Below, one piece after another: positions 25,993-34,708 of a stretch of 64,000 nt of DNA. The translations under genes were made by a program, and so were the position numbers. The notes below the pieces were generated by a model. That model saw only the letters and a program-made list of their open reading frames with translations. It ran no database searches and was not told the origin of the DNA. The DNA comes from TMED14 sp003507115. Its GTDB lineage: Bacteria > Bacteroidota > Bacteroidia > Flavobacteriales > Schleiferiaceae. Position 1 is the stretch's first letter. Each line of letters starts with the position of its first letter. The stretch covers positions 1-64,000 of the forward strand of contig CALSOH010000003.1 in NCBI GenBank assembly GCA_943787925.1, in the 5' to 3' direction.

Positions 25993-27000
25993 ATGAACAT
26001 TATCATTCCCATGGCAGGCCGCGGCTCGCGCTTGCGTCCCCACACCTTGACGACGGCCAAGCCCCTTTTGCCCGTCGCCGGCAAGCCCATTGTGCAGCGC
26101 TTGGTCGAAGACATTGCCAAGATTGTGGGAAGTGACCTAAACCGTATTGCCTATGTGGTGGGCGACTTTGGCAGCGAAGTAGAAACCATGCTCGTCGATG
26201 TAGCTGCAGGACTGGGCGCAAAAGGCAGCATCCACTACCAAGAAAAGCCCTTGGGTACGGCGCATGCCGTGCTGTGCGCGGAAGACGCGTTGGACGGCCC
26301 CTGTGTGGTGGCCTTTGCGGACACGCTGTTCCGTGCCAAATTCCAATTGGACGCTTCGGCCGACGCGGTGATTTGGGTCAACCAAGTGGAGGACCCCCGC
26401 CCCTTTGGCGTGGTGAAATTGAGCGAAGACGGCGGCATCACCGATTTTGTGGAGAAGCCCCAAGAGTTCATTAGCGATTTGGCCATTATCGGCATTTACT
26501 ACTTCAAGGACGGTGCGCGCCTGAAAAAGGAGCTCCAGCACCTCATCGACCACGATATCAAAGGTGGGGGCGAGTACCAGCTCACGCATGCCTTGGAAAA
26601 CATGAAAAACGACGGGCTGCGCATGGTTCCCGGTCAGGTCGATGCCTGGATGGACTGTGGCAACAAGGACGTGACGGTGGAGACGAATGGCCGCATTTTG
26701 GATTTTGTCAAAAACGAAGAAACCCTGGTGGCTCCGGATGCCGTTTTGGAGAATGCGACCATCCTCGAGCCTTGCTTTATTGGCTCTGGCGCGAAAATTG
26801 TCAATGCTACCGTGGGGCCCTATGTGAGCATCGGCGCACACTCCACCGTGGAGAACAGCACCTTGCGCGATTGCATCATTGGTGCCAACACCTCGATTAT
26901 GAACATCACCCTTCACAATTCCATGATTGGCCAGCACGCCCACATTGACGGCCGCTTCCAGTCTTTGAGTTTGGGAGACTACAGCCGGCTGGAGGGATAA
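25993..27000 (+). CDS. sugar-phosphate nucleotidyltransferase
   Basis: This enzyme activates a sugar 1-phosphate to an NDP-sugar. The N-terminal motif IIPMAGRGSRLRPHTL and TTAKPLLPVAGKPIVQ (near residue 15-35) mark the nucleotidyltransferase fold. Residues beyond about 245 form a left-handed beta-helix of hexapeptide repeats (for example SIGAHSTVENSTLRDCIIGA). The length is 335 residues. ATG 25993 gives the family's normal N-terminus; the longer frame from 25954 overlaps the promoter box. Glucose-1-phosphate thymidylyltransferase and mannose-1-phosphate guanylyltransferase are both possible. It ends one base before the TPR gene. Confidence 0.87.
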   Translation: MNIIIPMAGRGSRLRPHTLTTAKPLLPVAGKPIVQRLVEDIAKIVGSDLNRIAYVVGDFGSEVETMLVDVAAGLGAKGSIHYQEKPLGTAHAVLCAEDALDGPCVVAFADTLFRAKFQLDASADAVIWVNQVEDPRPFGVVKLSEDGGITDFVEKPQEFISDLAIIGIYYFKDGARLKKELQHLIDHDIKGGGEYQLTHALENMKNDGLRMVPGQVDAWMDCGNKDVTVETNGRILDFVKNEETLVAPDAVLENATILEPCFIGSGAKIVNATVGPYVSIGAHSTVENSTLRDCIIGANTSIMNITLHNSMIGQHAHIDGRFQSLSLGDYSRLEG

Positions 27001-27001
27001 G

Positions 27002-28696
27002 ATGGGGCGGAGGTGGATTTTTGGGCTTTGGCTAGCCCTATGCTTCAGCACCTCTGTTCAGGCGCAAGCAGTCCCATCGGGGGCTGAACTGCGCTTCGTT
27101 TCGCAAGATTTGAAGGCACTCAGCCTCTATTTTGAGGGCATGGCCATCTTGGAAGAGGGTCAAAAAGGCAAGCCCTTCAAGCTCTTTGAGAAAGCCGCAA
27201 AGCGCATTGAGAAGCGTTTGAATTCAGGCCAACTCAACAGCGGCGACCTGGCCGTTTTATTCAACATTGCCCGCATCACGGGGAACAGCGAGGAGATTCT
27301 TCGCCTCGGTCAGTTCCGCCTCTTTTTGGGGGGCGACTTTGTGGACGAAGAGCTCATCTCCACCTGTGCTCAAACGGCCTACAGCCGTGGGGATTTGGAG
27401 CGGGCCATCGTTTTCTTGAAAGCCGGCGACCGCTTTTTGCCGCCCAACATGGAACGTACGGCAGCTATTTGCAACCTCTACGCGAATCTGGGCGAGGCCG
27501 ATTCCGCGTTGGCCAACATGGCCCGCCTGTTCCAATACCCCGAGTTTGAAATCGATGCCAGCATCCGGTATTGTTTGCTCCTGAACGACTTTGGGCTGGA
27601 CAATGAAGCGTACATCGCGATGGAGCTCCTTTTTCAGCGATTCCCCGAGGCGCTCCCTGTCCAAATGGCCCGGGCGAAGTTCCTGCAGGTAGGCCAACGC
27701 GAGGCCGAAGCCGAGGCCGCCTTTGAAGCGATTTACCGAAATCCGGACTTTTCTGAGGAAGCCATTGCCCAAGACTTCGTAGTCATTCTCGAGGAACTTA
27801 CAGGGGCCAATTTGGCCAAGGACCATCCAGCCTGGCAGGCATTTTTGAGGTTGACGGCTCTCGCTTCGGGCATACGTTCAGAGTCCGCCCTGCTCAAACG
27901 GATGGAAGCTGGCGCGCTGCAGGCGTATGGAAAAACGTGGGAGGCTATTCGAGGGTTGGAAGAGAGCTTAAAACTCCCGGGCGGTCAAATTTGGGAAACC
28001 TATGAGTCCCTGGCGGTCACCCAACACGAAATGGGGGATTTGATGGGCTATTTAGCGACTGCATTCGCGGCCAACGAAGTGTTCCCTGATCACGAACGGG
28101 CTCCCTTATTGTTGGGCGCGGCCTTAGACATGAATGGCCAGCCAGCACAAGCCATTACCACATTCCTATTGGGCCTTCGCCGAAGTCAATCCCGAAACCA
28201 GGGGAATAGCCCGCTTGCTCCAGAGTATTATTTCCGACTCGGAACGGCGTACTGCCATGCGGGGGACCTCGAAAACATGTCAGCCTCCTTGGACCGCTTA
28301 CTCCTCTTTTTCCCGGATCACGTGCAAGCCAAAAACAACTACGCCTACTATTTGGCCCAATTTGGTGTGCGATTGGATGACGCCAAAACGATGGCGATGG
28401 CTGCTCTCGAAGCTCAGCCAGAGAATGCGAACTACTGGGACACATATGCCTTTGTCCTCATGATGCAGGGGAAGTGGTCTAAAGCTCAAGGCGCTATGTC
28501 AGAATGTTTGAAATTTGGTGGGGATAAAAGCGCAGAAGCCTGTATTCACGCCGCGCAAATTTTTTACCATTTGGACCGAAAGGAAGACATGGAAACCTAC
28601 CTGACCAAGGCCTCTGAAAATGGGGCCCCGGAAGAGGAAGTTCGCGTCATTCGGACCCAGCTGCTTCAATCCGACCTTCTAGAAACTTCGCTATGA
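27002..28696 (+). CDS. exported tetratricopeptide repeat protein
   Basis: This 564-residue protein has a signal peptide ending near SVQAQA and is otherwise a helical array of TPR-like repeats, including LEERPEN-type spacing such as NYAYYLAQFGVRLDDA near residue 442. It is probably a periplasmic or outer-membrane scaffold for protein contacts; no enzymatic motif is visible. Its place between an envelope sugar enzyme and a DUF4292 lipoprotein is a conserved Flavobacteriales arrangement as far as I recall. The stop overlaps the next start (ATGA). Confidence 0.82.
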   Translation: MGRRWIFGLWLALCFSTSVQAQAVPSGAELRFVSQDLKALSLYFEGMAILEEGQKGKPFKLFEKAAKRIEKRLNSGQLNSGDLAVLFNIARITGNSEEILRLGQFRLFLGGDFVDEELISTCAQTAYSRGDLERAIVFLKAGDRFLPPNMERTAAICNLYANLGEADSALANMARLFQYPEFEIDASIRYCLLLNDFGLDNEAYIAMELLFQRFPEALPVQMARAKFLQVGQREAEAEAAFEAIYRNPDFSEEAIAQDFVVILEELTGANLAKDHPAWQAFLRLTALASGIRSESALLKRMEAGALQAYGKTWEAIRGLEESLKLPGGQIWETYESLAVTQHEMGDLMGYLATAFAANEVFPDHERAPLLLGAALDMNGQPAQAITTFLLGLRRSQSRNQGNSPLAPEYYFRLGTAYCHAGDLENMSASLDRLLLFFPDHVQAKNNYAYYLAQFGVRLDDAKTMAMAALEAQPENANYWDTYAFVLMMQGKWSKAQGAMSECLKFGGDKSAEACIHAAQIFYHLDRKEDMETYLTKASENGAPEEEVRVIRTQLLQSDLLETSL

Positions 28697-29505
28697 ACCG
28701 TCTTTCCCTACTCGCTCTCCTTATAGCCAGCACCCTGTTGGCCAGCTGTGGCGCGTGGCGAAAGACCCCAACGGATATTACTTTGCAAACGCCTCCTCCT
28801 CGCTCCAACGAATCCATTGTCCTCGAAGCCCTTAAATCACAGTTCGAAGAGTTTGACTGGGAAGCGCCGTTTTACCGCGCAAAAGGCTCGGCCCAAGTGG
28901 ACTACCCCGGCACCAGCCAAAAGGCCCGGCTCGAAGTGCGTATTAGTACGGAACAAAGCGCACCCCTCGTGTGGTTGGATATCGCGGATCCCTTGATGGG
29001 CCTCAAGCTCGCTCGCGTGCAGGTCGATGCTGACAGTGTTCAGGGCTATGCACACATTGTGAACAAAGTCTTGACTGAGCCAATCTCGCGGTTGGCGGAT
29101 GCGGGGCTGCCCGTAAGCACCTGGGACCTCATTTACCTGCTTACGGCTCAGCCGATTTCTCTACCCACCTCGGTTGTGGGCATGGTCTTGACGGCTTCTT
29201 CGGACGGCCAGCAGGCCCTGTGGACCGTACGCTACCCCGTGCGGCGGGGAGACCACCAAGGGGAGCTGACGCTTGTGTTGACTCAGCAAGCGCCACACCG
29301 CCTGATTTCTCAAGAGCTCAAGGTGAACGCTATCCTAGCGCAGGCCCGGGTGGACTACGATGTTTCAGGGGGCTGGACCGCCCAATTTAAGGGAGCGAGC
29401 ACCGAGGGTGGATTGAGGTTTGAACCCAATCAATCTGGCTGGGAGCAGGCATCGTTGAGTTTCCCCTTTACCCTACCTTCGGGCTATGCGCGTGTGGAGT
29501 TTTAA
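28693..29505 (+). CDS. DUF4292 family lipoprotein
   Basis: This 270-residue lipoprotein has the lipobox LASC at about residue 15-18. The mature part is beta-rich, with FRAKGSAQ-like text (FYRAKGSAQVDYPG) and WLDIADPLMGLKLARVQV, which fits DUF4292. The fold resembles LolA/LolB-type lipoprotein carriers, so a role in lipid or lipoprotein handling at the outer membrane is an inference. It overlaps the TPR gene by 4 bp and the EnvC-like gene by 20 bp. Confidence 0.78.
   Translation: MNRLSLLALLIASTLLASCGAWRKTPTDITLQTPPPRSNESIVLEALKSQFEEFDWEAPFYRAKGSAQVDYPGTSQKARLEVRISTEQSAPLVWLDIADPLMGLKLARVQVDADSVQGYAHIVNKVLTEPISRLADAGLPVSTWDLIYLLTAQPISLPTSVVGMVLTASSDGQQALWTVRYPVRRGDHQGELTLVLTQQAPHRLISQELKVNAILAQARVDYDVSGGWTAQFKGASTEGGLRFEPNQSGWEQASLSFPFTLPSGYARVEF
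29474..29481 (+). promoter_or_regulatory. possible internal -7 box before envC-like gene (TACCTTCG)
   Basis: TACCTTCG lies inside the end of the DUF4292 gene and ends 4 bp before ATG 29486, the spacing seen at many promoters here. It may be coincidental because it overlaps coding sequence. Confidence 0.25.
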
Positions 29506-30751
29506 CAAAGCCATTTGGGGGATTGCCTTGATCGGGCTGAGTTACTCGACTTGGGCGCAACAGCCGACCCAAAAAGAAAAGCTCGAACAGCGCAAAACCC
29601 AGCTTCAGGATGAAATCGAGGTCGCCAACGGCATCCTCAAGAAGACCCAAAAGGACAAGGAGCTCACGCTGAACCAAGTTCGGGCCCTCGATAAAAAAGT
29701 TCGTGCTCGGCAGGAGTTGATTCGGACAGTCCAAGCCCAAATCTCCAATTCAGACCGGGAAATTCGCCGCCTCAAAAATGAAATGGCGCGCCTGGATGGC
29801 GAAATCAAAACACTCAAAGAAAAATATGCGGGAATGCTTCGCGAGGCCCAAAAGCGAGGCACCCCCAGCAGTGCACTGGCCTTTGTTTTTGCTTCGGACG
29901 ATTTGCAGCAGGCCCTCAAGCGGTTGTATTTCTTGCGTCAGTATAGTGGATTCCGCCAAACCCAAGTGGAGGAAATCAAGGCCCTACAAGAGATTAAGGC
30001 CCAGGCTATTTTAGCATTGGAAGCAGAACAAGGACGAAAGCGCCAACTGCTCGGCCAGGAAGTGGCCCAAAAGCAAGAGCTCGTGGCAGAAAAGAGCCAG
30101 CAGGAAGCCGCGGTTGCCAAGCTGAAGAAAAAGGAGAGTCAAATCGCAACGGAAATCAAAAAGAAGCGTTCTGAAATGCAAAAGCTGGAGCAGCAAATTC
30201 AGCGAATCATCCAGGATGAATTAAGGCGCCAACGAGAGGCGGCTCGAAAGCAAGCGGAAGCCCAAAATCCAGGCAGCACAACCCAAGCAGGTAGCTCCCC
30301 TGAGTCCTTTGCTTTGACGCCTGAAGGCGCTGCGCTTGCGAAAGATTTTGCGGCAAATAAAGGCAAATTACCCTGGCCGGTGGAGCGAGGGATTATTACT
30401 CAGAATTTTGGTGAAAATCCTGTTCCGGGAACCTCGGGCGTGACGATCAAGAATCCGGGAGTGGACATTGGAACCCCGAGCAAATCTCAGGTTCGCGCAG
30501 TCTTTCAAGGCGAAGTATCGACGGTGGTCCGCATTCCCGGCGCCAACCGCGTCGTGCTTATCCGCCACGGAAACTACTTCACGGTTTATTCCAATTTGGA
30601 GGATGTTTTTGTAAAAACGGGGGACAAAGTCAGCACCAAAGAAGCCATCGGTCGTGTGGCTGCAGATCCTGAAACGGGCGAATCCACGCTTCACTTTGAG
30701 CTGTGGATGGATACCAACAATCAGGATCCTAAGCCTTGGCTTGGGCGCTAG
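29486..30751 (+). CDS. EnvC-like murein hydrolase activator (degenerate M23 domain)
   Basis: This exported protein of 421 residues has a signal peptide (to about residue 25), a long coiled coil (about 28-270, with a basic stretch LKKKESQIATEIKKKRSEM), and a C-terminal LytM/M23 domain (about 290-421). The M23 zinc motifs are eroded: NPGVDI stands where HxxxD is expected and only HFELW and RHG remain. This pattern matches EnvC-type proteins, which activate amidases at the division septum rather than cutting peptidoglycan themselves. Its TAG stop is formed by the first CTAG of repeat element B. Confidence 0.85.
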   Translation: MRVWSFNKAIWGIALIGLSYSTWAQQPTQKEKLEQRKTQLQDEIEVANGILKKTQKDKELTLNQVRALDKKVRARQELIRTVQAQISNSDREIRRLKNEMARLDGEIKTLKEKYAGMLREAQKRGTPSSALAFVFASDDLQQALKRLYFLRQYSGFRQTQVEEIKALQEIKAQAILALEAEQGRKRQLLGQEVAQKQELVAEKSQQEAAVAKLKKKESQIATEIKKKRSEMQKLEQQIQRIIQDELRRQREAARKQAEAQNPGSTTQAGSSPESFALTPEGAALAKDFAANKGKLPWPVERGIITQNFGENPVPGTSGVTIKNPGVDIGTPSKSQVRAVFQGEVSTVVRIPGANRVVLIRHGNYFTVYSNLEDVFVKTGDKVSTKEAIGRVAADPETGESTLHFELWMDTNNQDPKPWLGR

Positions 30752-30979
30752 AGAGCACGCGCTTCGCGCTGAGGCTTGTAGGCTAGGGAGCTTGAGGGCT
30801 CACGCTTCGCGCTATGGCGTGTCCGCTTAAACGTTTAATGTCTTTTATCCTGGAACTTCATGGCGGACCTTCGCCGCGCGCAGGGGCTTTGCCAAAAAGT
30901 ACTAAAACCAGGAGCCTCCAACGAGCTAAAGGATGAGTCATCCTCCCCTTAAACCTCAGGAAGGCCCTCTAGCCCTCTA
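30749..30979 (+). repeat. CTAG-octamer repeat element B (degenerate copy)
   Basis: This element has CTAG-phased left octamers (CTAGAGAG, CTAGGGAG, CTTGAGGG), two copies of a CGCTTCGCGCT hairpin, the core CTTAAACGTTTAATG (30826) and ACCTTCGCCGCGCGC. A stretch of about 70 bp without counterpart in the other copies follows, and only two GCCCTCTA units remain (30964-30979). It fills the convergent gap between the EnvC-like gene and secA. Confidence 0.75.
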
Positions 30980-30989
30980 GTCTTTTGGC

Positions 30990-33900
30990 TTACTCCTCCA
31001 ACAACGTCCAGCCTTGGCTCAATAGGGGCTCGGCGACTTTGTATTTGACCTGTTTTTTCTCTCCCGACAGAATGTTGGCGACCGTGACCAGGTCATTGCG
31101 GCCATATTTCTTGTCATGTACGACGGGGGTCGTATTGCGAGGCGGCGGCGGAGTCCCCGGCATGGGTCCCCGGCCTACACCCCGGGCAGGGGCAGCAGGG
31201 GCTTCGCTCCTAGGCCCGCTCGTCTTCAATGTTTCGCGGCGTGGTGCAGGAGCAGGGGCGCGACGAACAGACTGAGCTTGCGTGGCTGGATCAGCGACAG
31301 GCAGGCCTGCGCGGAACAAGAAAGAAATCACACTCTGGTTCATTTCTCCTAGCATCTCGCGGAAGAGGTTGAAACTCTCGTGCTTGTAGATCAGGAGGGG
31401 GTCTTTTTGCTCGTAGACGGCCCCTTGCACGTTTTGGCGTAGGTCGTCCATGTTGCGCAAGTGTTCCTTCCAGTTCTCGTCAATCATGGCGAGCACGATG
31501 CCTTTTTCCACGTCGCGCATCAAAGACTCCCCTTGAGTGTCGACGGATTTCTGCAGGTGCGTAGAAACTTGAAGGGCTCGGGCGCCATCAGTGAAGGGGA
31601 CCAAAATGCGCTCCACATTTGCTCCTTGCTCCGTCAAGACGTTTTGAAGGACCGGTAGAGCTTGCTGCGCCACGCGAAGGGACTTCTGGACATACTGCTG
31701 CATGGCGGCCTCGTAGGTCCGCTGGGTCAGTTCAGGGGCCTTAAGGCGCTCAAATTCCGTCGAATCCACCGGGGGAGTGATGCCGAAGGTCTCAAAAAGG
31801 TCGAGTTCAAATGCCTTGAAGGCATTGCTAGGTTTCGTGTTTTGAATGAGGGATGCTGCCAAATCGTATGCGCTGTTGGCGATGTCCACCTGCAGGCGTT
31901 CGCCCGAAAGGGCATTGCGACGGCGGCGGTAAATGCCCTCGCGCTGGGCGTTCATGACATCATCGTACTCAAGCAAGCGCTTCCGCATGCCGAAGTTGTT
32001 TTCCTCCACTTTTTTCTGGGCGCGCTCAATGGACTTAGAGACCATGGAGTGTTGGATGACTTCTCCCTCTTCGTGCCCCATGCGGTCCATGAGACTGGCG
32101 ATGCGTTCAGAGCCAAAAAGGCGCATGAGGTTGTCTTCCAAGCTCACAAAGAACTGGGAGGATCCAGGATCACCTTGACGACCCGCCCGACCGCGCAACT
32201 GGCGGTCAACTCGGCGTGAATCATGGCGTTCCGTGCCGATGATAGCCAAGCCACCGGCGGCTTTCGCCTCGTCCGACAACTTAATGTCCGTTCCCCGTCC
32301 CGCCATGTTGGTGGCGATGGTGACGGTGCCGGGCCGGCCGGCTTCGGCAACGATGTCCGCCTCTTTTTGGTGCAACTTGGCATTGAGCACTTGGTGCGGA
32401 ATCTTGCGCATATTTAGCGCCTTGCTGAGCAATTCCGAGATCTCGACGGACGTGGTGCCCACCAGAATGGGGCGGCCGGCATCGCGAAGGATGATGATCT
32501 CTTCAATGACTGCGTTGTACTTCTCGCGTTTGGTCTTGTATACCAAGTCGTCCCGGTCGTCTCGGGCAATGGGCCGGTTGGTGGGGATGACCGTGACATC
32601 GAGTTTGTAGATCTCCCAGAATTCTCCCGCTTCCGTTTCGGCCGTACCGGTCATGCCGGACAGCTTGTTGTACATCCGGAAATAGTTCTGCAAGGTGACC
32701 GTGGCATAGGTTTGTGTGGCGGCCTCAATAGTCACATTTTCCTTGGCTTCGATGGCTTGGTGCAGGCCGTCGGAATAGCGTCGACCATCCATGATGCGGC
32801 CCGTTTGCTCGTCAACGATTTTGACCTTGCTCTCCATCACGACATACTCCACATCTTTTTCGAACATGGTGTAGGCCTTGAGCAATTGGTTCATCGTGTG
32901 GATGCGCTCACTTTTCTGACGATAATCCCGCAATAGATGGTCCTTTTCTTGCGCTTTGGTCGCCGTGTCGCGGTCCGATTTTTCAATGCGGTCGAGTTCC
33001 GTCGACATGTCGGGCAGAACGAAGAAGTCGGGGCTGGTCTGTTTGCTGAGCAGCTCTATGCCGCGATCCGTTAAATTGACTTGGTTCTGTTTTTCTTCGA
33101 TGGAGAAGTACAGAGCCTCGTCCACGATTTTCATTTCCTTGCCTTGGTTTTGGAGGTAGACCCCTTCCGTCTTTTGGAGGAGGGCCTTGTTGCCTTCTTC
33201 GCTTAGGAACTTGATGAGGGCTTTGTTTTTGGGCAAGGCACGGTGAGAGCGGAGTAATTGGAATCCGGCATCTTTGGTGTTGCCTTCCGCGAGGAGACGT
33301 TTGGCCTGCATCAGCGAATCTTGGGCGACCGCTTTCTGCTGGCTGTAAAGCTCGACCACGAATGGCTTGAGCTCGTTGAATTCATGGCGGTCTCCATTGG
33401 GCGTGGGCCCCGAGATGATCAAAGGAGTACGGGCGTCGTCAATTAAGACCGAGTCCACCTCGTCGACAATGGCGAAGTGGTGACCGCGCTGGACCAGCTC
33501 GCTCATGTCGCGGGCCATATTGTCCCGGAGATAGTCAAAGCCAAACTCATTGTTGGTTCCAAATGTGATATCCGCGGCATAGGCCTGGCGGCGTCCTTCG
33601 CTGTTGGGGCGGTGCTTGTCGATGCAATCGACCGTCAAGCCATGAAACTGATAGAGGGGCCCCATCCATTCGGCATCTCGCTTGGAGAGATAATCGTTCA
33701 CGGTGACCACGTGCACACCGCGGCCGCTCAAAGCGTTCAGGTAAACAGGTAAGGTCGCCACGAGGGTCTTTCCTTCCCCGGTGGCCATTTCGGCGATGCG
33801 GCCCTTGTGTAGGACCGTTCCACCAAAGAGTTGGACGTCGTAGTGGACCATATTCCAAGAGACGGGGGTGCCGGCGGCGTCCCAATGGTTGTTCCAGATA

Positions 33901-34352
33901 GCCTGGTCCCCTTGGATTTCAACTGCGCCCATGGTACCCACGAGGGCACGATCGATGGGGCTGGCTGCCACGCGCATGGGTCCTTGAGACCACTGACGTG
34001 CCGTTTCTCGGATGAGGGCAAAGGCTTCAGGTAAGATTTCATCGAGCACGGCCTCCTCTGCCACAATGGCTGATTTTGTCAGTTCGTCGATCTGTGCGTA
34101 GAACTGTTCCTTCGCCTCAAAGTTTATTTCGGATTCTGCCTGGACCTTGAGCTCGGCGATTTTTGCCGATTGTTCGGAAGAGGCAGATTGAATTCTGGCT
34201 TTGAATTCGACGGTTTTGCCTCGGAGGTCATCGGGACTGAGCCCGCGCAGCGCTTGCTCAGCCGCGTGAATCTTATCGATATAGGGTTGAATTTCCTTGA
34301 GGTCGTTTTTCGACTTGTCGCCAAGGATCTTCTGTAGAAGCTTCTGAATCAT
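30990..34352 (-). CDS. secA: preprotein translocase ATPase SecA
   Basis: SecA drives Sec-dependent export. The Walker A region reads MATGEGKTLVATLP (near residue 192), the DEAD-like Walker B is VDEVDSVLIDDARTP (near 297), and the GRAGRQGDPG motif VI is present further on. The length of 1120 residues is longer than in E. coli because of insertions, as in other Bacteroidota. The C-terminus ends in a GRND...LKYK-like tail instead of the Cys-rich zinc motif of E. coli. A TACTTTTG box lies 8 bp before the ATG. It converges on repeat element B. Confidence 0.96.
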   Translation of the reverse strand: MIQKLLQKILGDKSKNDLKEIQPYIDKIHAAEQALRGLSPDDLRGKTVEFKARIQSASSEQSAKIAELKVQAESEINFEAKEQFYAQIDELTKSAIVAEEAVLDEILPEAFALIRETARQWSQGPMRVAASPIDRALVGTMGAVEIQGDQAIWNNHWDAAGTPVSWNMVHYDVQLFGGTVLHKGRIAEMATGEGKTLVATLPVYLNALSGRGVHVVTVNDYLSKRDAEWMGPLYQFHGLTVDCIDKHRPNSEGRRQAYAADITFGTNNEFGFDYLRDNMARDMSELVQRGHHFAIVDEVDSVLIDDARTPLIISGPTPNGDRHEFNELKPFVVELYSQQKAVAQDSLMQAKRLLAEGNTKDAGFQLLRSHRALPKNKALIKFLSEEGNKALLQKTEGVYLQNQGKEMKIVDEALYFSIEEKQNQVNLTDRGIELLSKQTSPDFFVLPDMSTELDRIEKSDRDTATKAQEKDHLLRDYRQKSERIHTMNQLLKAYTMFEKDVEYVVMESKVKIVDEQTGRIMDGRRYSDGLHQAIEAKENVTIEAATQTYATVTLQNYFRMYNKLSGMTGTAETEAGEFWEIYKLDVTVIPTNRPIARDDRDDLVYKTKREKYNAVIEEIIILRDAGRPILVGTTSVEISELLSKALNMRKIPHQVLNAKLHQKEADIVAEAGRPGTVTIATNMAGRGTDIKLSDEAKAAGGLAIIGTERHDSRRVDRQLRGRAGRQGDPGSSQFFVSLEDNLMRLFGSERIASLMDRMGHEEGEVIQHSMVSKSIERAQKKVEENNFGMRKRLLEYDDVMNAQREGIYRRRRNALSGERLQVDIANSAYDLAASLIQNTKPSNAFKAFELDLFETFGITPPVDSTEFERLKAPELTQRTYEAAMQQYVQKSLRVAQQALPVLQNVLTEQGANVERILVPFTDGARALQVSTHLQKSVDTQGESLMRDVEKGIVLAMIDENWKEHLRNMDDLRQNVQGAVYEQKDPLLIYKHESFNLFREMLGEMNQSVISFLFRAGLPVADPATQAQSVRRAPAPAPRRETLKTSGPRSEAPAAPARGVGRGPMPGTPPPPRNTTPVVHDKKYGRNDLVTVANILSGEKKQVKYKVAEPLLSQGWTLLEE

Positions 34353-34360
34353 GGTAGCCG

Positions 34361-34368
34361 CAAAAGTA
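34361..34368 (-). promoter_or_regulatory. -7 box of secA promoter (TACTTTTG)
   Basis: This is an exact TAnnTTTG match on the minus strand, 8 bp before the secA ATG, which implies a leader of only a few bases. Confidence 0.55.
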
Positions 34369-34410
34369 CAATCCTTGTGCCACCTATGCGTTTAAAAGCG
34401 GATGGCAGAA

Positions 34411-34635
34411 TCAGTACTCTTCTTCGTTCCAAAGAAAGTCGTCATCAGAGGGGTAGTCGGGCCAAATCTCTTCGATGGATTCGTAGATCTCCGCCTCTTC
34501 CTCCTCGATGGCTTGGAGATTTTCTACCACTTCCAAAGGAGCCCCCGTACGGATGGCATAATCAATCAATTCATCTTTGGTGGCGGGCCAAGGGGCGTCG
34601 CTCAGGTAGGAAGCCAATTCAAGTGTCCAGTACAT
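34411..34635 (-). CDS. small DUF2795-type protein
   Basis: This is a 74-residue acidic protein with the text MYWTLELASYLSDAPWPATKDELIDYAIRTG split over its first half, followed by an acidic tail. The ATKDELIDYA.RTGAPLEVVENL pattern is characteristic of DUF2795 proteins in Bacteroidota, whose function is unknown. I chose ATG 34635 over an upstream TTG because a promoter box (34645-34652) lies between them. It has its own promoter region, so it appears to be a stand-alone gene between the adenosyltransferase gene and secA. Confidence 0.8.
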   Translation of the reverse strand: MYWTLELASYLSDAPWPATKDELIDYAIRTGAPLEVVENLQAIEEEEAEIYESIEEIWPDYPSDDDFLWNEEEY

Positions 34636-34643
34636 AGGAAAAT

Positions 34644-34668
34644 GCAAAAGTAATTTTGCGCAAATATA
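34644..34668 (-). promoter_or_regulatory. tandem -7 boxes and inverted repeat before the DUF2795 gene
   Basis: On the minus strand there are two exact TAnnTTTG matches, TATATTTG (34661-34668) and TACTTTTG (34645-34652). The proximal box is embedded in the inverted repeat GCAAAA-GTAA-TTTTGC (34644-34659), which could be an operator. The distance to ATG 34635 is 9 bp. Confidence 0.45.
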
Positions 34669-34708
34669 TTCGTTTTCAGATGCTACACAAGTTCTTTCTG
34701 AAAAGGAA

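Noticed and set aside
26137..27051. 304-residue open frame on the minus strand opposite the nucleotidyltransferase gene
   Set aside because: It is the antisense shadow of a well-supported gene, with no recognisable motif.
30990..31100. Missing zinc tail of SecA as a truncation
   Set aside because: The C-terminal GRND and YK-rich tail is the normal Bacteroidota ending; the gene has a proper stop before element B.
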